DNA of 64,000 nucleotides, from contig NC_087383.1 of assembly GCF_963675165.1 (NCBI RefSeq), positions 2,944,979 through 3,008,978 of the forward strand. The letters are read 5' to 3'. The DNA is from Halichondria panicea. Taxonomy: Eukaryota; Porifera; Demospongiae; Suberitida; Halichondriidae. This document shows positions 1 through 11,139 of this stretch, piece by piece. Numbering within the stretch: the stretch's first letter is position 1; each line of letters starts with the position of its first letter. Under the pieces are notes generated by a model. The model was not told the DNA's origin. It saw nothing but the letters and a program-made list of their open reading frames with translations, and did not search any database. A program made the translations under genes and the position numbers.

Positions 1-1721
1 GTTGGTATACATGTCTGCATAATAGATGATGTTATGTCTGTTTTTAGTTCTATATAATTATAACCAGGCAGTTTTCACATTTTGGGAGGCTTGGGGAAAT
101 GATTGGGTAGAAGTCCATTATTAAAATCATATTGCTGAAGTTATAGCTTGAATTGTAAAAAAAAGAAATTATTTGTGGATCGAATAGGCGGCTTATAATA
201 CCCTCTCCGGTGTATCTGTTAGAATATTGCCCTGTATATGTGAAGGAGGCTATCAGTTGGATAAGTTTCAACCACACAACATTTAACAGCCCCATATTAA
301 AGCCTGTCTGGTATGTATACGTTGTATTATTATCTTGCTTTGTATGTCTACGGGATAGTCCATGCATAATGCTCATTATAATTATTATTGAGTCAAGCAG
401 TAATGATTTTGCACCTCTCATCTTCGCTAATGCCAGAACACTTTATGGAATCTCTTTCTTTCCTCGTCTCCCTTTGATCTATCGTAATAAATTATAGAAT
501 TTGCAGCAAAATGAACTTCAATTATGGGTCGTCGCTTTGTTTTCCTGGAAAAGTATGATTGTACTTTTTTCTGGTTGGGCGAATCAGACGACAGACTGTT
601 CGTTAATGGTTAAAACACCTGTGGCTTGGTGTATTTATGGTGTAAAAAATTAATTTTACGATTAATTGTCACGGTATGTGTATATTGACAGTAGTAAGTC
701 TTTTTTATTGGGGCGCTCCGATCTTTGGTAGGGATATAATTATGCTTATACCTTCTATAAAATGTAAACAACAGAAATTACTGTGTCAGGAAGTGCTTTG
801 GATGCATCAAAATCACTTGTAAATAGCCCTGCATGCATGGGGGGGCTTCATCCTCACTCTCATTTTCCTATCGCCTATATATATATAGGCCTTGCATTAC
901 AGCTATAGGACATATACATCTAGAGACGATGGTGTACAATCTACAAGCTTAACTATAATAATAGCGATTATCCTCTACTTGCAATATAGTTTATGTTGTA
1001 ACTATATATATGCCTGTATATTTTTTATCCAGTGAGTTTTCTTCACTCTCTCTCATAACTGTCTTTCAATCGCAGCATCATCACTGCCTACTTCATCGTA
1101 ACTGCTTGTCTATATACCTATAAATTTATTGTATATATAGGACTGGTGTAGACTATACGTATATATACACTGCCAGGACTTGACTATAATGAGGATTTTT
1201 TGTGTATACTGTGTTGGATCCTAGTATAGAATCTAGTCTGCACCTATCAAATTAATGTAAAGATCAAGACAATACACAGTATACTATACATCTATTAAGC
1301 AAAACCTATAGTAATTATACTGCTGACAACAGACTATATATAGATAGTCATGCATGCAACAAACCAGGTACACACCATGCAAGACATCAGCTAGCCCATG
1401 CAGCGAAATAAAATTATATAGTATAGAGTCTATACGTATATAGTCTGTACACTTTGATTCAATCTCTATAGTCAGAACTCAATATAGTTTCTCTATAATT
1501 ATGATTGGACCTTTGATCTGTCACGAACTTACTCAAAAGGTTGGCACTGAGCCTTGAATAATAATCTTGCATAGTGAAATTGTAATCAATATATTTGAGA
1601 GTCATGAATTACTGCCCATGCATGGAACGTCATAAGTCGTTCTAGTTGACAATACCTGAAGGTATGGATGGACTAACTGCCTGCAGTATATACTTGTCCG
1701 AGAAATACTTTTATATGAATT
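1..1721. other. AT-rich stretch, no gene recognised
   Basis: No convincing coding region is visible. The stretch is AT-rich with many TATA-like and ATAATTATA runs. A short open stretch beginning ATG at 524 (residues MGRRFVFLEKYD...) ends at a possible splice donor near 608. It could be a first exon of the plus-strand gene whose later exons start at 4914, but nothing independent supports this. A degenerate first unit of the tandem array starts at about 1722. Confidence 0.4.
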
Positions 1722-2468
1722 ACCGTTGAACTCATGGAAAGTCTGAAAAGTTGCTCAGGAAGTTCCATGCAGTCAATTAAAGGAGCCTCATAATTGTAAA
1801 CTTAGGTATATCAACATAATTATTGGCTGATACCTGCTTGTGTAAGACCAGCATTGAATATATTTTCAGGGTTTCCGTTTACGAATCACAGCTCTTGGAA
1901 AGTCAGAAAAATTGTTCAGCAAGTTCCCAGTCGATTAAGGTAACCTCATGCAGAAGAGTGTATCAACGTATTGGCTGCTACCTGCATGTATAAGACCATG
2001 CAGCATTAAATATATTTTCTGGGTTTCCGTTAACGAACCACAGCTCTCGGAAAGTCAGAAAAGTTTCTCAAGTTCCAGTCGATTAAATTAACCGCAGAAT
2101 TGTAAACTTGAGTATATTATATCAACATATAATTATACTGGCTGATATCTGCATGACCAGCACTGAATATATGTTATTTTTCAGGGTTCCCGTTCACAGC
2201 TCTCGGAAAGTCAGAAAAGTTTCTCAGCAAGTTCCGGTCGATTAAAGTAACCTCAGAACAGTTTATCAATGTATTCAATTTGGCTGCTACCTGCTTGTAA
2301 GACCAGCACTAAATATATTTTCTGGGTTTCCGTTAACGAACCACAGCTCTCGGAAAGTCAAAAAAGTTCCTCAGCAAGTTCCAGTCGATTAATTAAAGTA
2401 ACCTCAGAAGAGTATATCAACATACTGGCTGATACCTGCATACATGTCTACATTATATTATTTTTCAG

Positions 2469-2537
2469 GGTTCCCGTTAACGAACCACAGCTCTCGGAAA
2501 GTCAGAAAAGTTCCTCAGCAAGTTCCAGTCGATTAAA
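2469..2537 (+). CDS. Candidate mini-exon, intact copy
   Basis: This core is preceded by TTTTTCAG and followed by GTAACT. It is 69 nt long, so it keeps frame, and reads G-GTT-CCC-GTT with no stop, encoding a Ser-rich 23-residue repeat (VPVNEPQLSESQKS..., ending SRL plus AA). Intron phase 2 on both sides means such exons could be strung together in frame. The phase also matches the acceptors at 4913 and 4934 that precede the main exon of the downstream gene. No transcript evidence is available, so use as an exon is inferred. Confidence 0.35.
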
Positions 2538-3079
2538 GTAACTTCAGAATTGTAAACTTGAGTATATATATCAACATACTGGCTGATATATCTGCATGCA
2601 TATCCAGACTATAGCACTGAATATATTATTTTTCAGGGTTACCGTTAACGAACCACTGCTCTCGGAAAGTCGTTCCAGTCGATTAAAGTAACCTCAAAAT
2701 TGTATATTAAGCCTTATATCAACATAATTATACTGGCTGATATATTTGCATGCATGTCTAGATCAGCACTGATTTTCAGGGTTCCCGTTAACAAACCACA
2801 GCTCTCGGAAAGTCAGAAAAATTTCTCAGCAAGTTCCAGTCGATAAAAGTAACCTCAGAAGAGTATATATCAACATACTGGCTGATATCTGCATGCATGT
2901 TTAGACCAACACTGAATAATTATATTATTTTTCAGGGTTTCCGTTAACGAACCACTGTTCTCGGAAAGTCAGAAAAGTTGCTCAGCAAGTTCCAGTAACC
3001 TCAGAATTGAGTATATATCAACATACAGGCTGATATCTGCATGCATGTCTAGGCCAGCACTGAATATATTATTTTTCAG

Positions 3080-3148
3080 GGTTCCCGTTAACGAACCACT
3101 GCTCTCGGAAAGTCAGAAAAGTTTCTCAGCAAGTTCCAGTCGATTAAA
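3080..3148 (+). CDS. Candidate mini-exon, second intact copy
   Basis: It has the same structure as the copy at 2469: CAG acceptor, 69-nt open core, GTAACC donor, phase 2 at both ends. The shorter 51-nt copy at 2637 is also in frame (18-nt deletion). Neighbouring copies are damaged. The one at 2780 ends in TAA, those at 3565 and 3901 contain TAA, 4386 has a 1-nt and 4557 an 8-nt deletion, and those at 3242, 3395, 3732, 4070 and 4232 lack the acceptor AG. Confidence 0.33.
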
Positions 3149-4913
3149 GTAACCTCAAAAGAGTATAATTATTATATCAACATACTGGCTGATATCTGCA
3201 TGCATGTCTAGTAGACCAGCACTGAATATGTTATTTTTCTGGGTTCCCGTTAACGAACCACAGCTCTCGGAAAGTCAGAAAAGTTGCTCAGCAAGTTCCA
3301 GTCGATTAAAGTAACCTCAGAATTGAGTATATATCAACATACTGGCTGATATCTGCATGCATGTCTAGACCAGCACTGAATATGTTATTTTTCTGGATTC
3401 CCGTTAACGAACCACTGCTCTCGGAAAGTCAGAAAAGTTGCTTAGCAAGTTCCAGTCGATTAAAGTAACCTCAGAATTGTAAACTAATTGAGTATATATC
3501 AACATACTGGCTGATATCTGCATGCATGCATGTCTAGACCAGCACTGAATATATTATTTTTCAGGGTTCCCGTTAACAAACCACTGCTTTCGGAAAGTCA
3601 GAAAAATGTCTCAGCAAGTTCCAGTCGATTATAAAAGTAACCTCAGAATTTTAAACTTGAGTATATATCAACATACTGGCTGATATCTGCATGCATGTCT
3701 ATAGACCAGCACTGAATATATTATTTTTCTGGGTTCCCGTTAACGAACCACTGCTCTCGGAAAGTCAGAAAAGTTGCTTAGCAAGTTCCAGTCGATTAAA
3801 GTAACCTCAGAATTGTAAACTAATTGAGTATATATCAACATACTGGCTGATATCTGCATGCATGCATGTCTAGACCAGCACTGAATATATTATTTTTCAG
3901 GGTTCCCGTTAACAAACCACTGCTCTCGGAAAGTCAGAAAAATGTCTCAGCAAGTTCCAGTCGATTATAAAAGTAACCTCAGAATTTTAAACTTGAGTAT
4001 AATTATATCAACATACTGGCTGATATCTGCATGCATGTTTAGACCAGCACTGAATATATTATTTTTCTGGGTTCCCGTTAACGAACCACTGCTCTCGGAA
4101 AGTCAGAAAAGTTTCTCAGCAAGTTCCAGTCGATTAAAGTAACCTCAGAATTGTAAACTTGAGCATAATTATACTGGCTGATATCTGCATGCATGCATGT
4201 CTAGACCAGCACTGAATATGTTATTTTTCTGGGTTCCTGTTAACGAACCACTGCTCTCGGAAAGTCAGAAAAGTTGCTCAGCAAGTTCCAGTCGATTAAA
4301 GTAACCTCAGAATTGAGTATATATCAACATACTGGCTGATATCTGCATGCATGTCTAGACCAGCACTGAATATATTATTTTTCAGGGTTCCCGTTAACGA
4401 ACCACTGCTCTCGGAAGTCAGAAAAGTTGCTCAGCAAGTTCCAGTCGATTCAAGTAACCTCAGAATTGTAAACTTGAGTATAATTATATCAACATAATTA
4501 TACTGGCTGATATCTGCATGCATGTCTAGACCAGCACTGAATATATTATTTTTCAGGGTTCCCGTTAACGAACCACTGCTCTCAGAAAAGTTTCTCAGCA
4601 AGTTCCAGTCGATTAAAGTAACTTGAGTATATCAACATAACTTATTGGCTGATATACTTAATTGCTTGTATTATAGACCAGGATTGAACATTATTATTCC
4701 AGTTCCCATTCTATAATCATGGCTCTCAGAAAGTCAGAAAAGTGGCTCGGCGTGTTTCAGTATAGAGCCAAATAACCTCTGGACAATAAATTGGGAAGTA
4801 TAAGTAGGAGTTAGGTGACTGGCTGAATTAAAAATGATAATCATACTAAATCTAGCTCAGTGTACAGACCTAATTAATTCATTGTGCATGTAGCTAGCTA
4901 GAGTCTCTTCCAG

Positions 4914-6124
4914 CACTACTGATTCTCTATGCAGTGATGAAAGTTTTGAAGAGGTGTTCATGAAGAATGAAAGTGGAGATGGAGAAATAATCTTGTTGCC
5001 AAAGACTAAGGCTATTACTCCTGGCAAATCAGCTAGATCTAGATACACTACTGACAGCGGTACCCAAGTCCCAGAAGAAGCTTTGAACGGAGACAGTGTT
5101 GTAGGGTTTTTCTTCAATTGTCTGTCTAGCATAGGTGAGGAAACAACAATACAGAGATCACCAAGAGGCCAGAAGGTGTTGATTGTATTAGCCGAACTCA
5201 AAAAGGGTGATCCCAAATACCTCGCTGACATTGCCATCACCCTCCTTTCAAGAGTTTACTCTTGTATTGCTGCTGGAAAGACTTACAGACTACCATCTAT
5301 CTCTCAAGCTTGTGTATGGAGGTTATTCCACCAAATGAGAAACTCAGAAGGTGTAAGAACTTTATGGAAGAACTTTATTGCTCTACACACTTTCCTTGCA
5401 GCCGAATCTAACCTAACCCTCCAACTCCTGCTAGATCAAATGTTGAAAGCAATGTTGAAGAACGAAGCACAAGCCTCGGCTGTCATTTCTTCTAGTACTG
5501 TGCCCCCCCTTTCACCACGAGAGAAAAATGCAGTGCGTTATATGGCTGGTTATGTGGTAATTTCTTTGCTGAGGAAATTCAAGCGCCCTGTGAAGAAACC
5601 CGTTTTACAGGAGAAGTATAGAATTTTTATAACAGTGCTCTCTCAACTGAAGGCGGAGCATCAGCCAACTGAAATCGACTCCCTCTCTGACTACACAAGA
5701 CTGTGGTCTGAATTGATCGACAGAGGAGGACTCTATCATGTCAGTGATAAAGTGAGTATAGTTTTTTTTGTTAATTAATTGTAATTTCATTCCATTCAAT
5801 TAGGTTTTTGAGTTGATTGAAGCTGTTGAGATGGTAGTGCGCGGCCATTTACATGTATCCAGTGTGAGTTCCCAGTCCTTGGATAAAGATCACTCCAAGG
5901 AAATACTTAAAGATGCTCTAAACTCAAGAAACCTTCTGGAACAATGGGAACAGATAGCTGACAGTATACCCTCCAAGTATGAGCAGTATAGTATTGACCT
6001 GCTGTCCGCAATTATAACCTTGTGGACAACAGTCCGGGGGCATTCTTTTGCAAAAGGATGGACCATGAACTTCCAAAATAAATATACTAAAGGTGTGCGA
6101 AAATCTTTAAAAACAACAGGCTGA
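4914..6124 (+). CDS. Two-exon gene, putative transposon-associated protein
   Basis: The first visible exon runs 4914-5751 (open from 4894; acceptor CTTCCAG before 4914, with an alternative at 4935). A GT-AG intron of 52 bp (5752-5803) follows, then exon 5804-6124 ending in TGA. The join is phase 0 and the reading continues smoothly, giving about 385 residues. No ATG is needed at 4914 because upstream exons are likely, perhaps including the mini-exon array. Visible motifs are REKNAVRYMAGYVV mid-protein, DRGGLYHVSDKVFELIEAVE across the splice junction, and a basic tail GVRKSLK. The YMAGYV and RGGLYHVSD motifs resemble C-terminal parts of transposase-related proteins of P/THAP9-like elements. 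That is a family-level impression, not a firm assignment. The gene ends 177 bp from the end of the convergent P-like transposase gene, which suggests one two-gene element. The coding frame has no lesions. Confidence 0.7.
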
Positions 6125-6300
6125 CATAATTATTACTTTGAGTCTATATTGTGTTATCTTTTTAATGTATGTGCATGCATGATTAATTTTATGCTAACGA
6201 TGCATATCAAATCATGTACAATTAATTTGTATTACAGCACACTTCAATAATTATATTATGTGATCCATTTGTTAATGGCAATTATAAGAAATGTTAAATA

Positions 6301-9149
6301 TTAATCGGACATAAAGGTGTTACGAGGTCGTTTTTGAAGTGGCTCTGACAACTTGCCAAGGGAGGAGTTCTCGCTTTCAATGTTCATTGTTTTTATATCT
6401 TTGTAAACGGCTCTCTGTTGAATGAGTGTGGATGCATTGTAAGGGACTTGAGCTGCTGTGGGGTTTTCATTGCTGCCTCCACGGTGCCTCTGCTTTGAGA
6501 AATAGCGCTCGAGAGGGTCTTGCGAGAAAACCTCACTTAACAGATACTCTACTCCTGGCAGAGCAAGCAGCTTTGGAGCAAGTTCAGTGAATGATGTCAC
6601 TGGAAAAAAAAAGTGACATTAGTTGCTTATTAAATCAGTATAATTATACCTGTGATTCTGAATCCTTCAATGGTTTCAGCACTCAACCCCATTTTCCGTT
6701 GCTCCTTCTTACTGACTCCAGGAGTACTTGCTATCTCCTGCTCCCACTCGTCCAAATATTGGAGGAATACATCAGTTAGCCACTATAAAAATGATTAACT
6801 TGTAAAGAAGTATTATTTCTGGCTGTGAATGTATATCCGTATACTAGATTATAGTTGCCTAACCACCTGATAATGTACGCATACCTTGAACCGCTCATCT
6901 CTTGGACTCCTGTACGGTGCCCTGCTTTCCTTCCTCTTCCATTGAGACATTAGTGGGCTCTTCACATTAAGATAGTTGAAAAAACGATCAATCATCCTAA
7001 TAAAGAGATGGGTCTGTTGGGTCCCCTCGTTGTCAAAGTATTCCAGACAAGTTGCAACACTCTCACTCATTATCTATACAGTCATGCATGTATGGAGCAA
7101 AAGGTTTAGTATAAATTATAATAGGAACTATTATTGTCTATACTGATTATATACCTGGGCAGCCAAATAGACTCTCATGCGGCTGTATGACGTGAGCCAT
7201 ATATGATCTCTAGTCAACTTGTGACAAAGCCTGACTCCCATTGTACTTGTGGATGTTTCTGTCAGGTAGAGACTCTCAATTGACTTCCAACTAATCACTT
7301 GTCCCTTTTTCTAGAAAAGCAATGCAACAGATACGTAATTATGTAGGCTAGCTATTAATTATAATATAGTCTACCTGCATCTTCCGACTTCTTGAATGTG
7401 AGAAAGAGTTGCTGAAACAGTTCCTGGTTGTTTTGAGCAAGTGAGGGGCATCAGAGAAGAAGTATAGATCCTTATCCTCTCTGTATGGATTGACACATTT
7501 GTAGGGCAGGTTTCTACTTCCTTGTGGCTGACACAGGCGGTAAAACCGCCTGTTCGGTTTAGCACCATCACTGGTTAGAGAGGTCACTGGTATGCCATAA
7601 AGCTCTAGACTCTTGACCACTTCCCAAACTATGGGAAAGATTTTCTCGCCTGCATGCATGTGTGAATGATTTAAGATGCATATGATTATATATAGCATAC
7701 AAAAAAATGCATGCATGCATGGATATAGTATATATAATTATATAGAATGATGCATGTACCAGAAAGGGATGTACTGAAGTAGTGAGCCACAGGAATCGCG
7801 ATGGTTGGCTTGAAAACAGCTCTTGCTAGGAATACAAAGGCGTGGTCAGCTAGGGTCTTGTCAGTCTTGGCAATACCATCACTTAGCACCTTCTCGATAT
7901 CAGCATTGACACTACCAAGGTCCACAAAGCCGGTTAGCTGGCCACTGTGTTTGTTGAACACTAGGCCGTTCTTGATCTTCATCTCGTCCATGGACAGGGA
8001 AACATTGTGTGGTTTAGAGAGCAGCTCACCCTCCAGAATCTCTTTCAACTGCTCAACGAACTCATATTGCACTCCAGAGTGTGGGGTGGTCCAGTGGGTG
8101 TAATCTGTAAGAGTGCGCTCCGAAGGCAATTTGATTATACCGGATTCACGAACAGCTCGATAAGCTGTTGAAGAGAGGTATTTAAGATTTAATGCAAACC
8201 AAATTACCAGGTGCCACTTTATTGCTCTTTTGTTCGCTAGAGAATTGTATTGAAGCTGCTGCTCCCAAAATATTCTCTGTGGGCTATCAACGGGGAATTC
8301 TTTCTCTATGCGAGGAGTTGCTTCATTCATGATGCTTGACAGGTCAGAGGAATCATCTGGCTGGAGCAAAACACCACTCTTCTCAATAAGCTCTTTGATC
8401 TTGTCTTCCAAACGTTTGTTTCGCTGCTTGACTTGTACAAGCGACTTGTGCATGCTCTTCATACGAGCATTTTTCTCACTTGGGTCAAGAGCAGAGTACT
8501 TGGTATGGCTGGTAGCTTGGGTACGATTTGATTCTTCAGCATTTTTCTGACGGCTATTCGCACATCTAAGTGTGGTACGGACATCTTGACAGACTTTGCA
8601 TCGACTAGGTTCACTGCTAACTCTTTCACAGAGCAAGTCACAGCCTACTTTTCTCACAGTTGAGGGGTGTTGTCCACTCGTATCAATGTAAGCAACAGCA
8701 ATTCCAGATCCTCGCTCACTCTGAATGCTACCACCCCTTTTCTCAACAAGGGAGATGAAGTGGTTCTCTGGGTTTCCAGGACAAGGAATAGCAGTTTCAA
8801 CTACATTCATTACAGCTGATGGGGACTCAACAGTTGATGGGATATCTCTCAACAGCCTACATGTAGTTGGGAGTTGCTTCATGTTGATAAATACTTGCCA
8901 TGATAGATCAGACTTCACAGTGATTGCTTTTCCCAATCGAAGCGCATTTTCCGTGCCAACTTGAAACTCGTATAGCTGAACACTAGAGCTATTGGAGATA
9001 CACTTCCAAAAGGTAGAAATAGGCAACGACAATACGGTTTCAAAGTTGAAGGAGGATTCTTCTTCTACTTGTACCGGTGCTTGTGTGTTTTTCTTGGGTC
9101 TATAAAAATGGGTACGAGCTCCCTTTCGCTTCCTCTTGTGATATGGCAT
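6301..9149 (-). CDS. P-element/THAP9-type transposase, 6 exons
   Basis: Exons, high to low: 9149-7760, 7649-7375, 7310-7155, 7073-6885, 6782-6650, 6599-6301. All introns are GT-AG, 61-110 bp long, and phases agree throughout, giving about 814 residues with no internal stop. The N-terminus (MPYHKRKRKG) is basic. A Cys-rich segment follows at 170-195 (CDLLCERV, CKVCQDVRTTLR), then a probable coiled coil at about 230-258. The RNase H-like core has SMDEMKIKNGLVF (D388), GFVDLG (D410), TSDGAKPNRRF (D491) and YFFSDAPHLLKTTRN (D530). The last exon has FSQDPLERYFSKQRHRGG, the family's usual C-terminal motif. The expected activity is cut-and-paste transposition. No THAP zinc finger is visible. An acceptor (CACATTTTAG) lies directly before the ATG, so a 5' non-coding or additional coding exon may exist upstream. 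The intact frames suggest a young or selected copy. Confidence 0.85.
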
Positions 9150-10040
9150 ACCTAAAATGTGTATGTTAAAATACATAATTATAATAATTTACTCTGCATG
9201 CATTCAATACATTTGTTTTTCACCACAAAAAGACACACTTTTTTGAAATGCCAAAACACATACTGAGGGTTCAAACACATTCTCCTGGTATAAGGACATC
9301 TATATTATTGAATGACCACATCAGTTAAGTAATGGAGCTTTTTGTTGGCAAAATCGCCTAACCACAAGATGAGTACCGTTAAACACCTAAATTTGGCCTA
9401 TCGCTCTGCTTGCTGCTAGCCTTATGTATTTCCTTAAGTGTTGAATACATTCTCCTGGTAGTTCACTTCATAGACTAACAGGAAAGCAAGAAGAAATGCT
9501 CCAACCATACACCCAACCAAAAATCGCCTAACCACAAAGTTATCACTTAGTAAGTTACAGGTAAAAATGAGCTCCAAAAGGCTATCCACTAATAATGCAG
9601 GCTCAATATACACGCTCCATGATAGACTTACCTCCCACCTACGAGACAGAGCAGACCCTCCCCTCAACAGAAGCCTCAAATGTGCAGCTGTGCAAGAAAA
9701 CAACCCTAAAAGTGTCCATTTCTGCAGCTGGTTGCCGTTGCAGTGAGTGAACACGAATACTCCGTAATCTACCCGTATACTACCTACGTTTCACATCCAC
9801 GGAGTGTACAGTATCTATGGCTAGAGTAAACAATGGAACTTCGCACGACACGTATTTTCGAACGATTTAGCACCACGGTAAGCAAAAACAAACAGCGTTA
9901 TGCAGAATCTGACCCGACACAAGCCGACTTACATGCCTTAGGAACAAGCTGGGCTGAACAGCAACTTCGCAGCCCTTGCAATGATGACGTAATAAGCCAG
10001 AAAACAAAAGTGTGCGATAGTTGGAATTTCGACAAAAGTA
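9150..10040. other. Upstream region of the P-like transposase, paired short repeats
   Basis: Two motifs occur twice each with identical 170-bp spacing: ACATTCTCCTGGTA at 9277 and 9447, and AAAATCGCCTAACCACAA at 9350 and 9520. The sequence between them is not conserved. These could be transposase-binding or promoter elements. An open stretch from 9833 (MELRTTRIFERFSTT) stops at a good donor (GTAAGC at about 9878) but cannot be tied to any gene. Confidence 0.4.
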
Positions 10041-10298
10041 AGGCCACTCCAAGTGATACTCTGGTTTCTGGTCCACCGTCCGCATCAGATTTTATTCTTG
10101 GATTTCTATCTCATTATTTCTACTACGCATGCGCAGAATGGTCCATGTGGTACAAAATAGTGTGATAATGATATTCATTTGCAAAATAATGAGATTCATA
10201 AGGTGAAATTGATAATGACATAATGAGAAAAGCCGCCCGCCCGCATGCAATTAGAAAAACTTCAGGACCAGAAACCAGAGTGTCACTTGGAGTGGCCT
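10041..10298. mobile_element. Short inverted-repeat (foldback) element
   Basis: A 34-bp arm at 10041-10074 (starts AGGCCACTCCAAGTGAT) is repeated in inverted orientation at 10265-10298 with one mismatch, around a ~190-bp centre. This is typical of a MITE. No clear target-site duplication was found. The arms do not recur near the left part of the window, so they cannot be shown to be ends of the P-like element. Confidence 0.6.
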
Positions 10299-11090
10299 AA
10301 TGTATCTCTGAACTAAGGTACTTGCCGCTTTAACTAGCTAATTAATTTTTGAGCTTCCCATAAGCTTTAGCATGTCCTATTTAGTATGGAGTGAACTTAA
10401 GCAACACTAAAATGACTGCATTGCTGCTCAAAACAAACAAAACTGCTTTCGAACAAAAAGTGCTGAATCAGCACTTTTAACACCCACGTACACTGCACGA
10501 TTTTATTCTTTTTAAGGTGAATAATTAATCATTAATGATCTCAGAATTATCATCATCAAAAATAATCATAAAAGAATCATAACCACAACAGCAAAGGACA
10601 AAAATTAATGCATAAGAAACTCTGTAGATGAAACTTTAATTTGCAGCACCTGCAAGAAAAACATTTAATTTAATTATTTTGCATTGCAAGTCCCTCTATA
10701 TAATACACAATAATACTTTAGGTAGTATGAACTAACTATAACTAACACACATTTAACCTACGGTTTCCTGAGGCTGAGGCAGACCGAGTACCCATCCTCT
10801 TACCAGCACCTAGACAAAAACGTGATGATGCGTATTGTGACAAAGTAGTACAAAGTAGGTAGTGTACACGTTTAATCTACCGTTTCCTAAGGCAGTTACA
10901 TACTTACGTGATTCCTTCCCAGCAGAGGGAACTGTGGTAGAAAAAGGTGAGCAATAGCATTTTGTCATAGTGTCACACTAACCTGTACCTAGAGGGGGGT
11001 CACTAGCTGTGGTATCAGGTGCTGTGGTCACATGACCTGTAGAGAGTAGGAGCTGTTTATAATACATTTATGGCCATGCATGCTGACATG
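10299..11090. other. AT-rich non-coding stretch
   Basis: No open frame or known motif. Two short similar blocks (TAACCTACGGTTTCCTGAGG near 10755 and TAATCTACCGTTTCCTAAGG near 10873) suggest a decayed local duplication. Confidence 0.4.
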
Positions 11091-11139
11091 CACTATACAG
11101 TTTTGACAATTGATTTTAATTCTGCCATAATGCATTCAA

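Larger units (their letters stand above)
1722..4780 (+). repeat. Tandem array of ~20 exon-like units (~155-170 bp each)
   Basis: About 20 head-to-tail units. The conserved cores start at about 1870, 2022, 2185, 2325, 2469, 2637, 2780, 2936, 3080, 3242, 3395, 3565, 3732, 3901, 4070, 4232, 4386, 4557 and 4693, with a degenerate unit before them. Each unit has a T-rich tract ending CAG or CTG, a core that is 69 nt in the best copies, then GTAACC. The core reads as a serine-rich peptide beginning VPVNEP, with SESQKS and SRLK. The rest of the unit is AT-rich and carries CAACATACTGGCTGATATC and GCATGCATGTCTAGACCAGC. This is what a repeatedly duplicated exon plus intron would look like. Roughly a third of the copies have CTG where the acceptor AG should be, and several have indels or stops, so the array may now be only a satellite. 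Confidence 0.9.

Noticed and set aside
210-497. Overlapping frames of 95 (plus) and 123 (minus) codons
   Set aside because: AT-rich, low-information translations with no motif and no splice context.
4857-5240. Minus-strand 127-codon frame
   Set aside because: Shadow of the well-supported plus-strand exon 4914-5751.
9833-10165. Plus-strand 110-codon frame
   Set aside because: It runs through the 34-bp inverted repeat of a MITE and resembles no family. Only a weak first-exon possibility remains (donor at ~9878).
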